Shown here: positions 1-7,190 of the stretch, piece after piece
Layout: every line of letters begins with the position of its first letter
How positions within the stretch are numbered: position 1 is the first letter of the stretch
Notes under the pieces: generated by a model
Database searches by the model: none
Seen by the model: only the letters and a program-made list of their open reading frames with translations
Told to the model about the DNA's origin: nothing
Assembly (NCBI GenBank): GCA_035506315.1
Contig: DATJPQ010000164.1
Coordinates: 1-16,387 of the forward strand
DNA: 16,387 nucleotides
DNA from: MWDT01 sp035506315
Lineage (GTDB): Bacteria > Verrucomicrobiota > Verrucomicrobiia > Opitutales > Opitutaceae
Reading direction: 5' to 3'
Program-made: the position numbers and the translations under genes

Positions 1-788
1 GCGCGCCAGTGGACGAGTTCGTTGTAGGTGTCCCGGTTGCGACCGCAAATCACGATGGCCTGGCAGCGGTCGGCGTGCCGCACGAGCTCGGGCAGGAGGG
101 CAAAGTGGTTGTTGGCGCCGTTGCCGCCGGTGGCGAGGAAAACGGTGAAAAGATCGGGACGCAGTCCGAGCTGCTTTTCGCGGAAGCGGCCGCGCTCCTC
201 CGGCGGGATGACCTCGAGATGCGCGCGCGGCAGCATGAGGTAGCCGCGCACCAGGGCCTTCTCCGGCGGGATGCCTTTTTTCACCGCGTAATCGCGCGCC
301 GTGGGCGTGCGGGAAATGTAGAGATCGACGGTCGGTTCGATCCAGTTGCGGGAATAGCCCCAGCCGCCGGAAAACTCGCCGCAATACGTGGCGCAACGCA
401 CCTTCTCCGCGCCCAGCGTGGCGCGGGCGAGCTGGAAATAGCCGCGGTTGAGACAATCGTGCACGCTGAAAATCAGATGCGGTTTGCATTCGCGCAGCAC
501 CTGGAGGAAATAGCGGCGGCCCAAATGCACCGAGCGGCGGTTGATGAAACTGAGCAGTTCGACGATCGAATAGAAAATTTTGTGGAGAAACGGCGCGTGT
601 TGCTGGATCCAGTTGTAGATATTCACGCCGCTGCGGTTCACGACCGACGACTTCTCGAGCATCCGCTCGATGCGCACGTCGACATCGTGCCGGTAGAGCT
701 GGAAACACCACTCGGCAAAGGCCTCGGCGCGGGCGTCGTGCCCGCCGCCGGTGCTCGAGGTCAGGACCAGGATGCGAATGCGCGACAT
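1..788 (-). CDS. GT28 glycosyltransferase, MGDG synthase/diacylglycerol glucosyltransferase-like (partial)
   Basis: Transfers a sugar from a nucleotide-sugar to a lipid acceptor, probably diacylglycerol or a related membrane lipid. Function is inferred from the family; donor and acceptor are unknown. 262 residues are visible and the 3' end lies beyond the left edge. Residues 10-23 show the glycine-rich loop typical of MGDG synthase N-terminal domains (TSSTGGGHDARAEA). The C-terminal GT28 domain begins near residue 212, with a GGNGANNH loop at 221-228. The ATG at 786-788 is chosen because a GGAG Shine-Dalgarno (complement of 794-797) sits five bases upstream. It is the last visible gene of a leftward group after the ACP-dehydratase and the ketosynthase, suggesting it glycosylates a lipid made by them (inference). 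A heptameric repeat stretch lies directly upstream. MurG-like or other GT28 roles cannot be excluded. Confidence 0.82.
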   Translation of the reverse strand, partial: MSRIRILVLTSSTGGGHDARAEAFAEWCFQLYRHDVDVRIERMLEKSSVVNRSGVNIYNWIQQHAPFLHKIFYSIVELLSFINRRSVHLGRRYFLQVLRECKPHLIFSVHDCLNRGYFQLARATLGAEKVRCATYCGEFSGGWGYSRNWIEPTVDLYISRTPTARDYAVKKGIPPEKALVRGYLMLPRAHLEVIPPEERGRFREKQLGLRPDLFTVFLATGGNGANNHFALLPELVRHADRCQAIVICGRNRDTYNELVHWR

Positions 789-805
789 GTCAGCTCCGGT
801 GATAA

Positions 806-960
806 ATTCGAAATCCGAACGTCGAAATCCGCAGCAAAGCAGCGACCAGCCCGCCTCTGCCCGGTGCACCGCGACGCGACGGGCCCATTCCCGGCCTTAA
901 TTTCTGAAATTCGGTCATTCGATTTTGTTTCGGTTTTCGGGTTTCGAGATTCGGATTTCC
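806..960. repeat. Heptameric repeat stretch with imperfect inverted ends
   Basis: Both ends of the gap between the GT28 gene and the ketosynthase gene contain 7-bp periodic sequence. At 928-960 the units TTTCGGT, TTTCGGG, TTTCGAG and ATTCGGA run in phase. At 806-832 CGAAATC-like units occur with the same 7-bp spacing. The two ends are complementary: 810-827 pairs with 942-959 at 16 of 18 positions, around a GC-rich centre. The same style of heptamer occurs inside queG at 5931-5961. It looks like a dispersed simple repeat rather than a gene; its function is unknown. Confidence 0.6.
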
Positions 961-1023
961 TCCCACCGTTTCATTCCGCGCGGCGATGACGCGGTGCCGG
1001 CGCCCGGAGCAGCCCCCGGTGGA

Positions 1024-2283
1024 TCAGCTCTTTTTCAACACGAGGCAGACGTTGGCCCCACCAAAGCCGCTGCTGTTGTTGAGCACGACGGCCGGCCGCA
1101 CGGGCAGGGTCGAGCGGATGATGTTCAAGCCTTCGCAGGCGGGATCGAGCCGGGAGATGTGCGCCGATCCGGGCGTGAATCCCTGCTTGATCGCGAGGGC
1201 GCAGAACCCGGTTTCCATCGCGCCGGCCAGCGAGAGGCCGTGGCCAGTCAGCGCCTTGGTGCTGCTGATGGCCGGGCGGGTGGCGGGGGTTTTGAACAGG
1301 GCCTTGATCGCCCGGGCTTCGGACAAGTCGCCGATCGGGGTGGAGGTGGCGTGCGCGTTCACGTAGTCGACGGCCTCGGGGGTGAAACCGGTGGCCTGCA
1401 GCGCGTTCTCCATCGCCGCCCGCAAGCCGGAGCCTTCGGGGTGGGAAATGGCGACGTTGTGGCCGTCGGACGCCTGGCCCCAGCCGGCCAGTTCGCAATA
1501 GACCCGGGCCCCGCGCCGCGCGACTTCCGCCTCGCTCTCCAGCACCACGACGGTCGCGCCGCCGGTGCCCACGAAGCCGTCGCGCGCCACGTCGAAGGGC
1601 CGCGAGGCCAGGTTGGGGTCGGTCTGGAGCGAGATGGCGCGCATGCCGGCAAACGGCAGGATGCTCTCCCGGTTGCAGTCCTCGGCGCCGATGACGAACA
1701 TGCGCTGCTGGCGGCCCAGCGCGATGTCATCATAGGCAAAACCCAGGGCGTGCGACGACGACGCGCAGGCCGAGGAGAAGCCGCAAGAGGCGCCCTTGAT
1801 CTTGAAATGGGCGACCAGGTTGAAATTCAACGTGCCGGCAATGGAGGCGACAATGCCGAGCGGCGAACACCGCATCACGCCGAGCGTGTTCATGCGTTGC
1901 AGCATATGGCCGAGCAGATGTGGCGACCCGCCCGATGCGGCATACAGGCCGGTTTGCAGATTCGAAGTCTCCGCCTCCCCGAGGCCCGCATCTTCAATGG
2001 CCTGCTGCATGGCACACCAGGCATAGACGCAATTGGGCGCCATGCCGCGGACCACCTCGCGCTTGATCTTATAACGCGCCGGAAAGGTCCAGTCCTCCGG
2101 ATCGGTCGAATCGACCTGGAATTCCCGGACCGGCGCCGCGACTTTGACCGGGACGTCCTCTTTCTCGAAAGGTCCGAACAGGGTCATGCCGTGCCGGAGG
2201 GTACGCAGGCTCTCTTCGACGGTCGCCGCGTCGTTGCCGATGCTGGTGATGAAACCGAGGCCGGTGATAAAAACTCTGGGCAT
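1024..2283 (-). CDS. Beta-ketoacyl-ACP synthase (FabF/KAS II-like)
   Basis: Condenses an acyl chain with malonyl-ACP in a type II fatty-acid or polyketide pathway. The protein has 419 residues, normal for FabF-type enzymes. The complete Cys-His-His triad is visible: Cys173 in SACASS, His311 in NAHATSTPIGD and His348 in STKALTGHG, with the conserved Lys343. The C-terminal glycine-rich signature SSGFGGANV is at 404-412. The ATG at 2283 is chosen because MPRVFITGLG is the usual family N-terminus; a GTG 42 bases further upstream is possible, and neither has a strong Shine-Dalgarno. It lies 154 bases downstream of the ACP-dehydratase and upstream of a GT28 gene, all leftward, probably one operon. 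The pairing with a fused ACP-dehydratase suggests a dedicated pathway rather than housekeeping fabF, but housekeeping use is not excluded. Confidence 0.9.
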   Translation of the reverse strand: MPRVFITGLGFITSIGNDAATVEESLRTLRHGMTLFGPFEKEDVPVKVAAPVREFQVDSTDPEDWTFPARYKIKREVVRGMAPNCVYAWCAMQQAIEDAGLGEAETSNLQTGLYAASGGSPHLLGHMLQRMNTLGVMRCSPLGIVASIAGTLNFNLVAHFKIKGASCGFSSACASSSHALGFAYDDIALGRQQRMFVIGAEDCNRESILPFAGMRAISLQTDPNLASRPFDVARDGFVGTGGATVVVLESEAEVARRGARVYCELAGWGQASDGHNVAISHPEGSGLRAAMENALQATGFTPEAVDYVNAHATSTPIGDLSEARAIKALFKTPATRPAISSTKALTGHGLSLAGAMETGFCALAIKQGFTPGSAHISRLDPACEGLNIIRSTLPVRPAVVLNNSSGFGGANVCLVLKKS

Positions 2284-2437
2284 GCGGAAGATTTCTTGGG
2301 AGGCCCGTCGACGCCGAAGCTTCACAAGCTTTTGCGGAGGACGGTACGAGGGGATTTATCGATGCCGACAAAAGCCGGGCGGTCAACAGGAGAGAAGCCG
2401 GCCCGACGCCGCCAACCCGGCCGTACCGCAACCGCCT

Positions 2438-3436
2438 TCAGGCGCTGACGGCGGCCCGGGACGGTACCGCCACGGAAGCGGCCGCCGCGGCGGGCGACAA
2501 GGGCTCGACGGCAAACGCGGGCTTCTCCTCGTTGACTTCGCCGACCGGTATCATGGCCGCATCCGTGTAACCGAAAGTGAGCGTGATTTCCTCGGCGATC
2601 ACCGCCTTTTCCTGGCCGACCCGGATCGCGCCCTCGAAGGTCGCGAGCGGCATCTTCATGCGCTTTTGCTTGATCGAGAGGGTGAGCGTATCGCCCGGCC
2701 GGCAGACGCGGTGGGCGCGCACGCCCTCGCAGCCGGTGAAGAAAATCGTGGACGGGCTGATCACCTTGCCCGGTTCGGCCGGGGCGCCTTCCAGCAGATA
2801 GAGGACCGCCAGCTGGCCGAGCGCCTCGAGCATGATCGAGGCCGGCATGATCGGGTTGTCCTTGAAATGCCCCTGCAGGAAAAATTCCTGGCCGGAAATC
2901 TTGTACTTGCCGTTGGCCCCATTGGAGCTGACCGAGGCCTCGTTGAGGAAAAGGAAGGGAGGCTGGACCGGCATGACCGCGCCGATGTGCTCGATCGGCA
3001 GAAACTTCGTCGGCTTGGGCAGCGGCAGGCCGCGAATCTTGCAATCGATGAAGGTCTTCACGTCGCCCACCGTGCGGAGATTGCGCAGTTCGTCGTTGTT
3101 GATCGACATATGCAGCACATCTTCGACGAGGATCACGATCTCCATCATCGTGAGCGAATCGATCCCCAAGTCCTCGATCAGGCGCAGATCGTCGTCGGCG
3201 TCCTTGAGCTTGGCGCGCAGGTCAGGCTCCACGAAACGCTCGATGACGCCGATCACAATCGCCGGGACATGATCGGGATTGCCGGTCTTGCGAAATTGCA
3301 CCGCCGCCTCGAAAGTCGAAGGGGAACAACGTTTCAACGATTCACGGAGCGCGGCTTCGTCCTCGGGCGTAAACAGTTTTCCGGGAAGCGAAAACGGCTT
3401 GTTGCTACCCGAGCTGGTGTTGACTGCATCTGCCAT
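2438..3436 (-). CDS. Acyl carrier protein fused to FabA/FabZ-like 3-hydroxyacyl-ACP dehydratase
   Basis: A 332-residue two-domain protein. After an unrecognised helical N-terminus (about 20-70), residues 70-135 form an acyl carrier domain with the phosphopantetheine attachment site LGIDSL, Ser94. Residues 145-290 form a hot-dog dehydratase: His190 in GHFKDNPIMP and Glu204 in MLEALGQ lie 14 residues apart, as the catalytic pair does in FabZ. An Ala-rich tail (315-332) follows. The protein would carry and dehydrate 3-hydroxyacyl chains on its own ACP. The ATG at 3436 has an AAGGAA Shine-Dalgarno seven bases upstream. It is the first gene of the leftward group with a ketosynthase and a glycosyltransferase. 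FabZ and ACP are normally separate, so the fusion argues for a specialised lipid or polyene product (inference). Confidence 0.88.
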   Translation of the reverse strand: MADAVNTSSGSNKPFSLPGKLFTPEDEAALRESLKRCSPSTFEAAVQFRKTGNPDHVPAIVIGVIERFVEPDLRAKLKDADDDLRLIEDLGIDSLTMMEIVILVEDVLHMSINNDELRNLRTVGDVKTFIDCKIRGLPLPKPTKFLPIEHIGAVMPVQPPFLFLNEASVSSNGANGKYKISGQEFFLQGHFKDNPIMPASIMLEALGQLAVLYLLEGAPAEPGKVISPSTIFFTGCEGVRAHRVCRPGDTLTLSIKQKRMKMPLATFEGAIRVGQEKAVIAEEITLTFGYTDAAMIPVGEVNEEKPAFAVEPLSPAAAAASVAVPSRAAVSA

Positions 3437-3442
3437 TGTTCG

Positions 3443-3448
3443 TTCCTT
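3443..3448 (-). promoter_or_regulatory. Ribosome binding site of the ACP-dehydratase gene
   Basis: The complement reads AAGGAA, seven bases before the ATG at 3436. It supports this start and is one of the few clear Shine-Dalgarno sites in the window. No convincing promoter was recognised in the divergent gap 3437-3705. Confidence 0.6.
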
Positions 3449-3705
3449 GTAAGTTACCGAGTGCTCGCTTGTAAACCCATTTCTTAGCCGGCGGAAACTC
3501 CCGGCGGCTGACGAGGGTGAACCCCAACATGTTACCGTAAGATTACTGCATGGTCAGCGGAGCAGCGTGGAGGTTCCCCATTTCGTCGCTCGCGCCCGAC
3601 CGGCTGGTGTCGTCGCGCAGCCAGCCACCCGCCGGCCGCGAGGGAACTTGCCAGTGCCCGCATTATCTTCTTATTGGACGGTCTCAACCGCCAGCCAGTC
3701 CGCTC

Positions 3706-4863
3706 ATGGACGCCACCATCGACTCTCAACCGCTTTTCCTGATCACGCACGAATTTTATCCGCGGCGTGGCGGCATCGCGACCTTTGCCGAGGAGATGGC
3801 CAAGGCGTCGGCCCACTTGGGCTACGACGTGGAAGTATGGGCGCAATCCGCGCCCCCGGAACACGAGAAAGAGTGGTCCTTCCGCCTGCGCCGGCTGCCC
3901 CTCAAGGGCACGCACGATTTCACCTGCCAGTTGCGCCTCGCCCGCGAGCTCATTGCCGAGCGCCGGCGACTGCGGTACGCCACGATCTATCTGCCCGAGC
4001 CGGGGCCGATGCTGGCGATGATGTTGCTGCAGTTCTTCCCGGCCTTCCGGCCCAAGCGGCTCATTCTTACGTTTCATGGTTCGGAAGTCCTGCGTTTCCA
4101 TCGCAATCCCGTCTATCGTTGGCTCACGCGCCGCCTGATTCGCCACGCCACCCGCATCAGCGCCATTTCCGGATACACCCACGACCTGCTCTGCGCGCAT
4201 TTTCCGGAAGCCCGGGATAAAACCTGTCTCACTCCCTGCGCCCTGCGTACCGATTTCGCCGTGGTGCCGGCACCGCCCGCCCGGACCGGGCATCGCCTCG
4301 TCGTGCTCACCGTGGGCCGTCTGCATCCGCGCAAAGGACAGCTCATCACCTTGCAGGCCCTGCAGGCCCTCGCCCCTGAATTCCGCCGGCAGATCGAATA
4401 TTGGATCGTCGGCGGAGCGGGCGGCAAACGCCAGGGCTATGAGGAAACCCTCCGCGACACCGTGGCCCGGTCCGACCTCGCCGTGCGTTTCTTCGGCGAC
4501 GTCGCGGACGACGAACTCGACCATATCTATGACCGTGCCGACATCTTCGCGATGACCAGCATGCCGCACGGCCCCAGCATAGAGGGTTTCGGCCTGGTTT
4601 ACCTCGAAGCTGCCGCGCACGGCCTGCCCGTCGTGGGGCACGCGATCGGCGGCGTGAGCGAAGCGGTGGCCGACGGGGTCACGGGCTTTCTGGTGCCGCC
4701 GCACCGGCCGGCGCAACTCACCGCCGCCTTCGAAAAACTGATCACCGATCCCGCCCTGCGCCGGCAATTCGGCGAAGCCGGCCGTACCTGGGTGCGACGT
4801 TATGATTGGACGCAGTCGGCCGGGACGCTGTTTGCCGCCGGCGGGGATGCGCTCGTCCGTTGA
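3706..4863 (+). CDS. GT4 family glycosyltransferase
   Basis: A retaining GT-B glycosyltransferase of 385 residues, cytoplasmic or membrane-associated. The N-terminal acceptor domain starts with LFLITHEFYPRRGGIATF (10-27), the usual GT4 opening. The C-terminal donor domain starts at LTVGRLHPRKG (201-211). The EX7E motif is present as Glu293 and Glu301 in EGFGLVYLE, followed by GLPVVG and GGVSEAV. The donor and acceptor cannot be read from the sequence; phospholipid, glycolipid or polysaccharide acceptors are all known for the family. The ATG at 3706 is chosen from the family N-terminus; the frame stays open back to 3550 but the added residues resemble nothing and there is no clear Shine-Dalgarno. 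It is divergent from the ACP-dehydratase gene and is followed 48 bases later by a thioesterase, with which it may be co-transcribed. Confidence 0.87.
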   Translation: MDATIDSQPLFLITHEFYPRRGGIATFAEEMAKASAHLGYDVEVWAQSAPPEHEKEWSFRLRRLPLKGTHDFTCQLRLARELIAERRRLRYATIYLPEPGPMLAMMLLQFFPAFRPKRLILTFHGSEVLRFHRNPVYRWLTRRLIRHATRISAISGYTHDLLCAHFPEARDKTCLTPCALRTDFAVVPAPPARTGHRLVVLTVGRLHPRKGQLITLQALQALAPEFRRQIEYWIVGGAGGKRQGYEETLRDTVARSDLAVRFFGDVADDELDHIYDRADIFAMTSMPHGPSIEGFGLVYLEAAAHGLPVVGHAIGGVSEAVADGVTGFLVPPHRPAQLTAAFEKLITDPALRRQFGEAGRTWVRRYDWTQSAGTLFAAGGDALVR

Positions 4864-4911
4864 ACCGGAATTGGTTTGCGACGCGTGCGTCGTCCCGGCT
4901 TTTTCGATCGC

Positions 4912-5319
4912 ATGATGCAATCGCTCACCCCCATCACGGTCCGCTACGCAGAGACGGACATGATGGGCGTGGTTTACCACGGCAGTTACCTGCCGTGGTT
5001 CGAAGTCGGCCGCACCGACTTGATGAAGCAGTACGGCCTTCCCTACCGTCAGCTCGAGGCCGAGGGCTTTTTCCTGCCCGTGCTCGAAGTGGGGGCGCGT
5101 TACCTCAAACCCGCCCGCTACGACGATGCGATCACGATCGTCACCACGTTGCGCGAAAAACCGCTGCTGCGCATCAAGCTGGAATATGAGGTACGCCGCG
5201 GCGACGAGCTGCTCGCCACCGGATTCACGCTGCATGCCTTCATCGACCGCGATGGCCGGCCCGTGCGGCCGCCAGCCTCGTTTCAGGCCAAAATGGAGGC
5301 GGTGTTTGCCGGCCAGTAG
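4912..5319 (+). CDS. Acyl-CoA/ACP thioesterase, YbgC/4-hydroxybenzoyl-CoA thioesterase family
   Basis: A hot-dog fold thioesterase of 135 residues that hydrolyses acyl-CoA or acyl-ACP thioesters. The family signature is near the N-terminus: VRYAETDMMGVVYHGSY, with Asp16 and His23 in the positions of the catalytic loop. Length matches the family (about 130-140). The start is ATG 4912 or the adjacent ATG 4915; a TTG at 4876 is in frame but would add residues atypical for the family. It follows the GT4 gene and lies near the ACP-dehydratase/ketosynthase group, so release of an acyl product from that pathway is possible (inference). The family also includes Tol-Pal-associated YbgC, but no tol or pal gene is present here. 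Its stop codon lies inside a hairpin shared with the end of queG. Confidence 0.88.
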   Translation: MMQSLTPITVRYAETDMMGVVYHGSYLPWFEVGRTDLMKQYGLPYRQLEAEGFFLPVLEVGARYLKPARYDDAITIVTTLREKPLLRIKLEYEVRRGDELLATGFTLHAFIDRDGRPVRPPASFQAKMEAVFAGQ

Positions 5320-5325
5320 GCCGGC
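5308..5325. terminator. GC-rich hairpin between convergent thioesterase and queG genes
   Basis: Arms GCCGGCC and GGCCGGC (7 bp, perfect) enclose the loop AGTA. The hairpin contains the thioesterase stop codon and ends one base before the queG stop codon. No T-tract follows on either strand, so a role as a bidirectional terminator is plausible but unproven. Confidence 0.4.
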
Positions 5326-6528
5326 TCAATCGCCCGCACTCCCCGCCGCGTATTCCGCCAACACGGTCGCATCGGTTTCCGCCGCGCGTGCCGCCTGCAG
5401 GAACTTGCCCGCCGCGGCGGGTAAACCGGCCGGCACTTCCCCAACCAGCCGGTACACCGCCCAAACCGCATGGGCGCGCACGAGTGGCGAAGCGTGCGCG
5501 GCCAACTGCACGAGTGGCTCGATGAGATTCGTATCGCCCGAATTGCCCGCCACCACGCAGGCGTTGCGCAACAGGCCGGCAAGTTTGAGGCGTTTGATCG
5601 GCGTGTGGCGGAAAATCCCGGCAAAACGCTCCGGCGTGAGCGCGAGCAATTCGCGCAGTGGGAGGGTGCCCAGATCTTGCCGCGCGACCAGCAAAAGGCG
5701 CCGGCTCTCCTGCGCAAAACGGTTCCACGGGCACACCTCGGCGCAGATATCGCAGCCATAAATGCGATCACCGATCGCCCGCCGAAACTCCCGCGGAATC
5801 ACCCCCCGGTTTTCGATGGTCAGGTACGAGATGCACCTGCGTGCCTCCACCACGCCCGGCGCCGGCAATGCCTGCGTCGGACACGCGTCCATACAGCGCG
5901 TACATTTGCCGCACAATGCGCCAACCGGGGTTTCGAGTTTCGAGTTTCGGGTTTCGGGTTTCCCGCGCAGCGGGGGATCGGGCGTGAATTCCACGCGGGT
6001 GAAAATCGCCGCGAGGAAAAGCCAGTTGCCGTATCGGCGCGAGATCAGCATCGCGTTCTTGCCGATAAAACCGAGCCCGGCCCGCGCCGCCCAGCCGCGC
6101 TCCAGCACGGGTCCGGTATCGACAAAGTACCGATAGTCGGTGCGGAGCCCGCCGCCCAGTTCCTCCAACGCGTGCCCGGCTGCGACGAGCGCCGGTTTGA
6201 TCGTGTCGTGATAGTCCTCGTAGAGTGCGTACCGCGCCCACGTGGCCATTTTGGATTTTGGATTCTGGATTTTGGATTTTTCTTCTGAGGGCCAATAATT
6301 GACCCCGAGCACGATGATTGACCGCGCGCCGGGCAGCACGAGTTGCGGATCGATCCGCTTGTCGGCGGTGCGTTCCATCCACGCCATGTCGGCCTGCCGG
6401 CCGGCGGCGAGCCAGGCGCGCAGGGCGTCGGCTCCGGGCGTGCCGCCGTCGAGCCGGGCGAACCGCACCGCGTCGAAACCCAGCGCGTGCAACCGCCGCC
6501 GCAGTTCCTCCTGCCGCACCGCGTCCAT
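5326..6528 (-). CDS. queG: Epoxyqueuosine reductase QueG
   Basis: Catalyses the cobalamin- and Fe-S-dependent reduction of epoxyqueuosine to queuosine in tRNA, the last step of queuosine synthesis. The protein has 400 residues. Order: N-terminal QueG domain with the FVDTGPVLER motif (Asp137 matches the proposed catalytic acid), two 4Fe-4S sites (Cys206, 209, 212, 216 and Cys232, 259, 262, 266) and a C-terminal HEAT-like region (about 320-365). The start ATG at 6528 shares its A with the aroK stop (TGATG), indicating translational coupling. Two stretches look foreign: residues 84-94 (KSKIQNPKSKM) and 190-200 (KPETRNSKLET) are encoded by 7-bp tandem repeats. Both fall in loops, the second just before the first cluster, and the key residues are intact, so the enzyme is probably functional. 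Confidence 0.95.
   Translation of the reverse strand: MDAVRQEELRRRLHALGFDAVRFARLDGGTPGADALRAWLAAGRQADMAWMERTADKRIDPQLVLPGARSIIVLGVNYWPSEEKSKIQNPKSKMATWARYALYEDYHDTIKPALVAAGHALEELGGGLRTDYRYFVDTGPVLERGWAARAGLGFIGKNAMLISRRYGNWLFLAAIFTRVEFTPDPPLRGKPETRNSKLETPVGALCGKCTRCMDACPTQALPAPGVVEARRCISYLTIENRGVIPREFRRAIGDRIYGCDICAEVCPWNRFAQESRRLLLVARQDLGTLPLRELLALTPERFAGIFRHTPIKRLKLAGLLRNACVVAGNSGDTNLIEPLVQLAAHASPLVRAHAVWAVYRLVGEVPAGLPAAAGKFLQAARAAETDATVLAEYAAGSAGD
5931..5961. repeat. 7-bp tandem array inside queG (TTTCGRG units)
   Basis: Four in-phase units on the plus strand (TTTCGAG twice, then TTTCGGG twice) followed by TTT. On the coding strand they encode QueG residues 190-200, immediately before the first Fe-S cysteine cluster. 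The unit closely resembles the intergenic heptamers at 928-960. Confidence 0.8.
6249..6281. repeat. 7-bp tandem array inside queG (TTTTGGA units)
   Basis: Four in-phase units on the plus strand (TTTTGGA, TTTTGGA, TTCTGGA, TTTTGGA) followed by five T. They encode QueG residues 83-94 (EKSKIQNPKSKM). Base composition is sharply more AT-rich than the surrounding gene. The frame is preserved although 28 bases is not a multiple of three. Confidence 0.8.
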
Positions 6529-7100
6529 CAGTTTCCCGCTTTCCGTTTCCCGAGTCGGGCCCGTTCCCGCGTCCATTCCTCCGCTTCGCGGCGATACGCC
6601 CGCAGGATATGCGACACGATGTCGGATATCGGACGGGCATCCGTCAGGATCGTCGTGCCGACCTGGCGGTACAAGGGCTCACGTTCCGCGTAGAGGGTGC
6701 GGAGGCGCTGCTCGCGATCGTCGACATTGAGCAACGGCCGGTGCCGGTGGCCCGCCGTGCGCTGCAGAATCGTTTCCAGCGAGGCATGCAGGCACATCGC
6801 CACGCCTTTGCTCCGCACCAGCTCCAGCATGCCGGGTGGCACGATCAACCCGCCGCCGCAGGCCACCACGCAGCGCTCGGCGGGATGGCCCCGTTCGATG
6901 AATTCGCGCTCCCGGGCGCGGAACGCCGCCTCGCCTTCCTGTTCGAACAGCTCCGGAATCGTCCGGCCCGTCAGCCGCTCGATTTCGCGGTCGCTGTCGC
7001 AGAGCGTAAAACCGAGCCGGTGGGCCACGGCGCGGCCGATGGTCGTCTTGCCCACGCCCATGAAGCCCGCGAGGTAGAGGTTGGCCGTCGGTTCGCTCAT
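6528..7100 (-). CDS. aroK: Shikimate kinase
   Basis: Phosphorylates shikimate at the 3-hydroxyl with ATP in the aromatic amino-acid pathway (cytoplasm). It has 190 residues, slightly longer than usual (about 170-175) because of a charged C-terminal tail (170-190). Walker A is GFMGVGKT at 12-19. Shikimate-binding residues are visible: DSD at 35-37, Arg61 and the GGG loop at 82-84. The lid arginine is in RPLL (Arg121), with Arg140 in the later conserved ER motif. The ATG at 7100 gives the canonical start a few residues before Walker A; the upstream Shine-Dalgarno is weak. The stop overlaps the queG start by one base, so the two are co-translated. No other shikimate-pathway gene is nearby. Confidence 0.95.
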   Translation of the reverse strand: MSEPTANLYLAGFMGVGKTTIGRAVAHRLGFTLCDSDREIERLTGRTIPELFEQEGEAAFRAREREFIERGHPAERCVVACGGGLIVPPGMLELVRSKGVAMCLHASLETILQRTAGHRHRPLLNVDDREQRLRTLYAEREPLYRQVGTTILTDARPISDIVSHILRAYRREAEEWTRERARLGKRKAGN

Positions 7101-7155
7101 CGCCTAGGAGTTTGAGCAAAGGCGCGGCGCTTCCAATGCCAATCGCGAAAATCCG

Positions 7156-7184
7156 TTGCGCCCCGGGATGCCCGATCGTAATGT
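7156..7184 (+). promoter_or_regulatory. Possible promoter of the threonine aldolase gene
   Basis: TTGCGC (7156-7161) and TAATGT (7179-7184) are separated by 17 bp. The -10 box ends six bases before the ATG at 7191, which would place transcription start at or next to the start codon. This is a weak match found by eye. Confidence 0.25.
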
Positions 7185-7190
7185 GGGCGC

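Noticed and set aside
9..989. A 326-residue plus-strand open frame at the left edge
   Set aside because: It is antisense to the GT28 gene, which has its own Shine-Dalgarno and conserved glycine-rich motifs.
925..3487. Long plus-strand open frames opposite the ketosynthase and ACP-dehydratase genes
   Set aside because: Catalytic motifs of both minus-strand genes are intact, and the plus-strand translations are low-complexity shadows.
3437..3705. Promoters in the divergent gap between the ACP-dehydratase and GT4 genes
   Set aside because: A TTTACA-like box near the minus-strand gene has too short a spacer to any -10 element, and nothing convincing was found for the plus strand.
3532..5235. 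A long minus-strand open frame opposite the GT4 and thioesterase genes
   Set aside because: It is antisense to two genes with clear family motifs and its translation shows no domain; it arises from high GC content.
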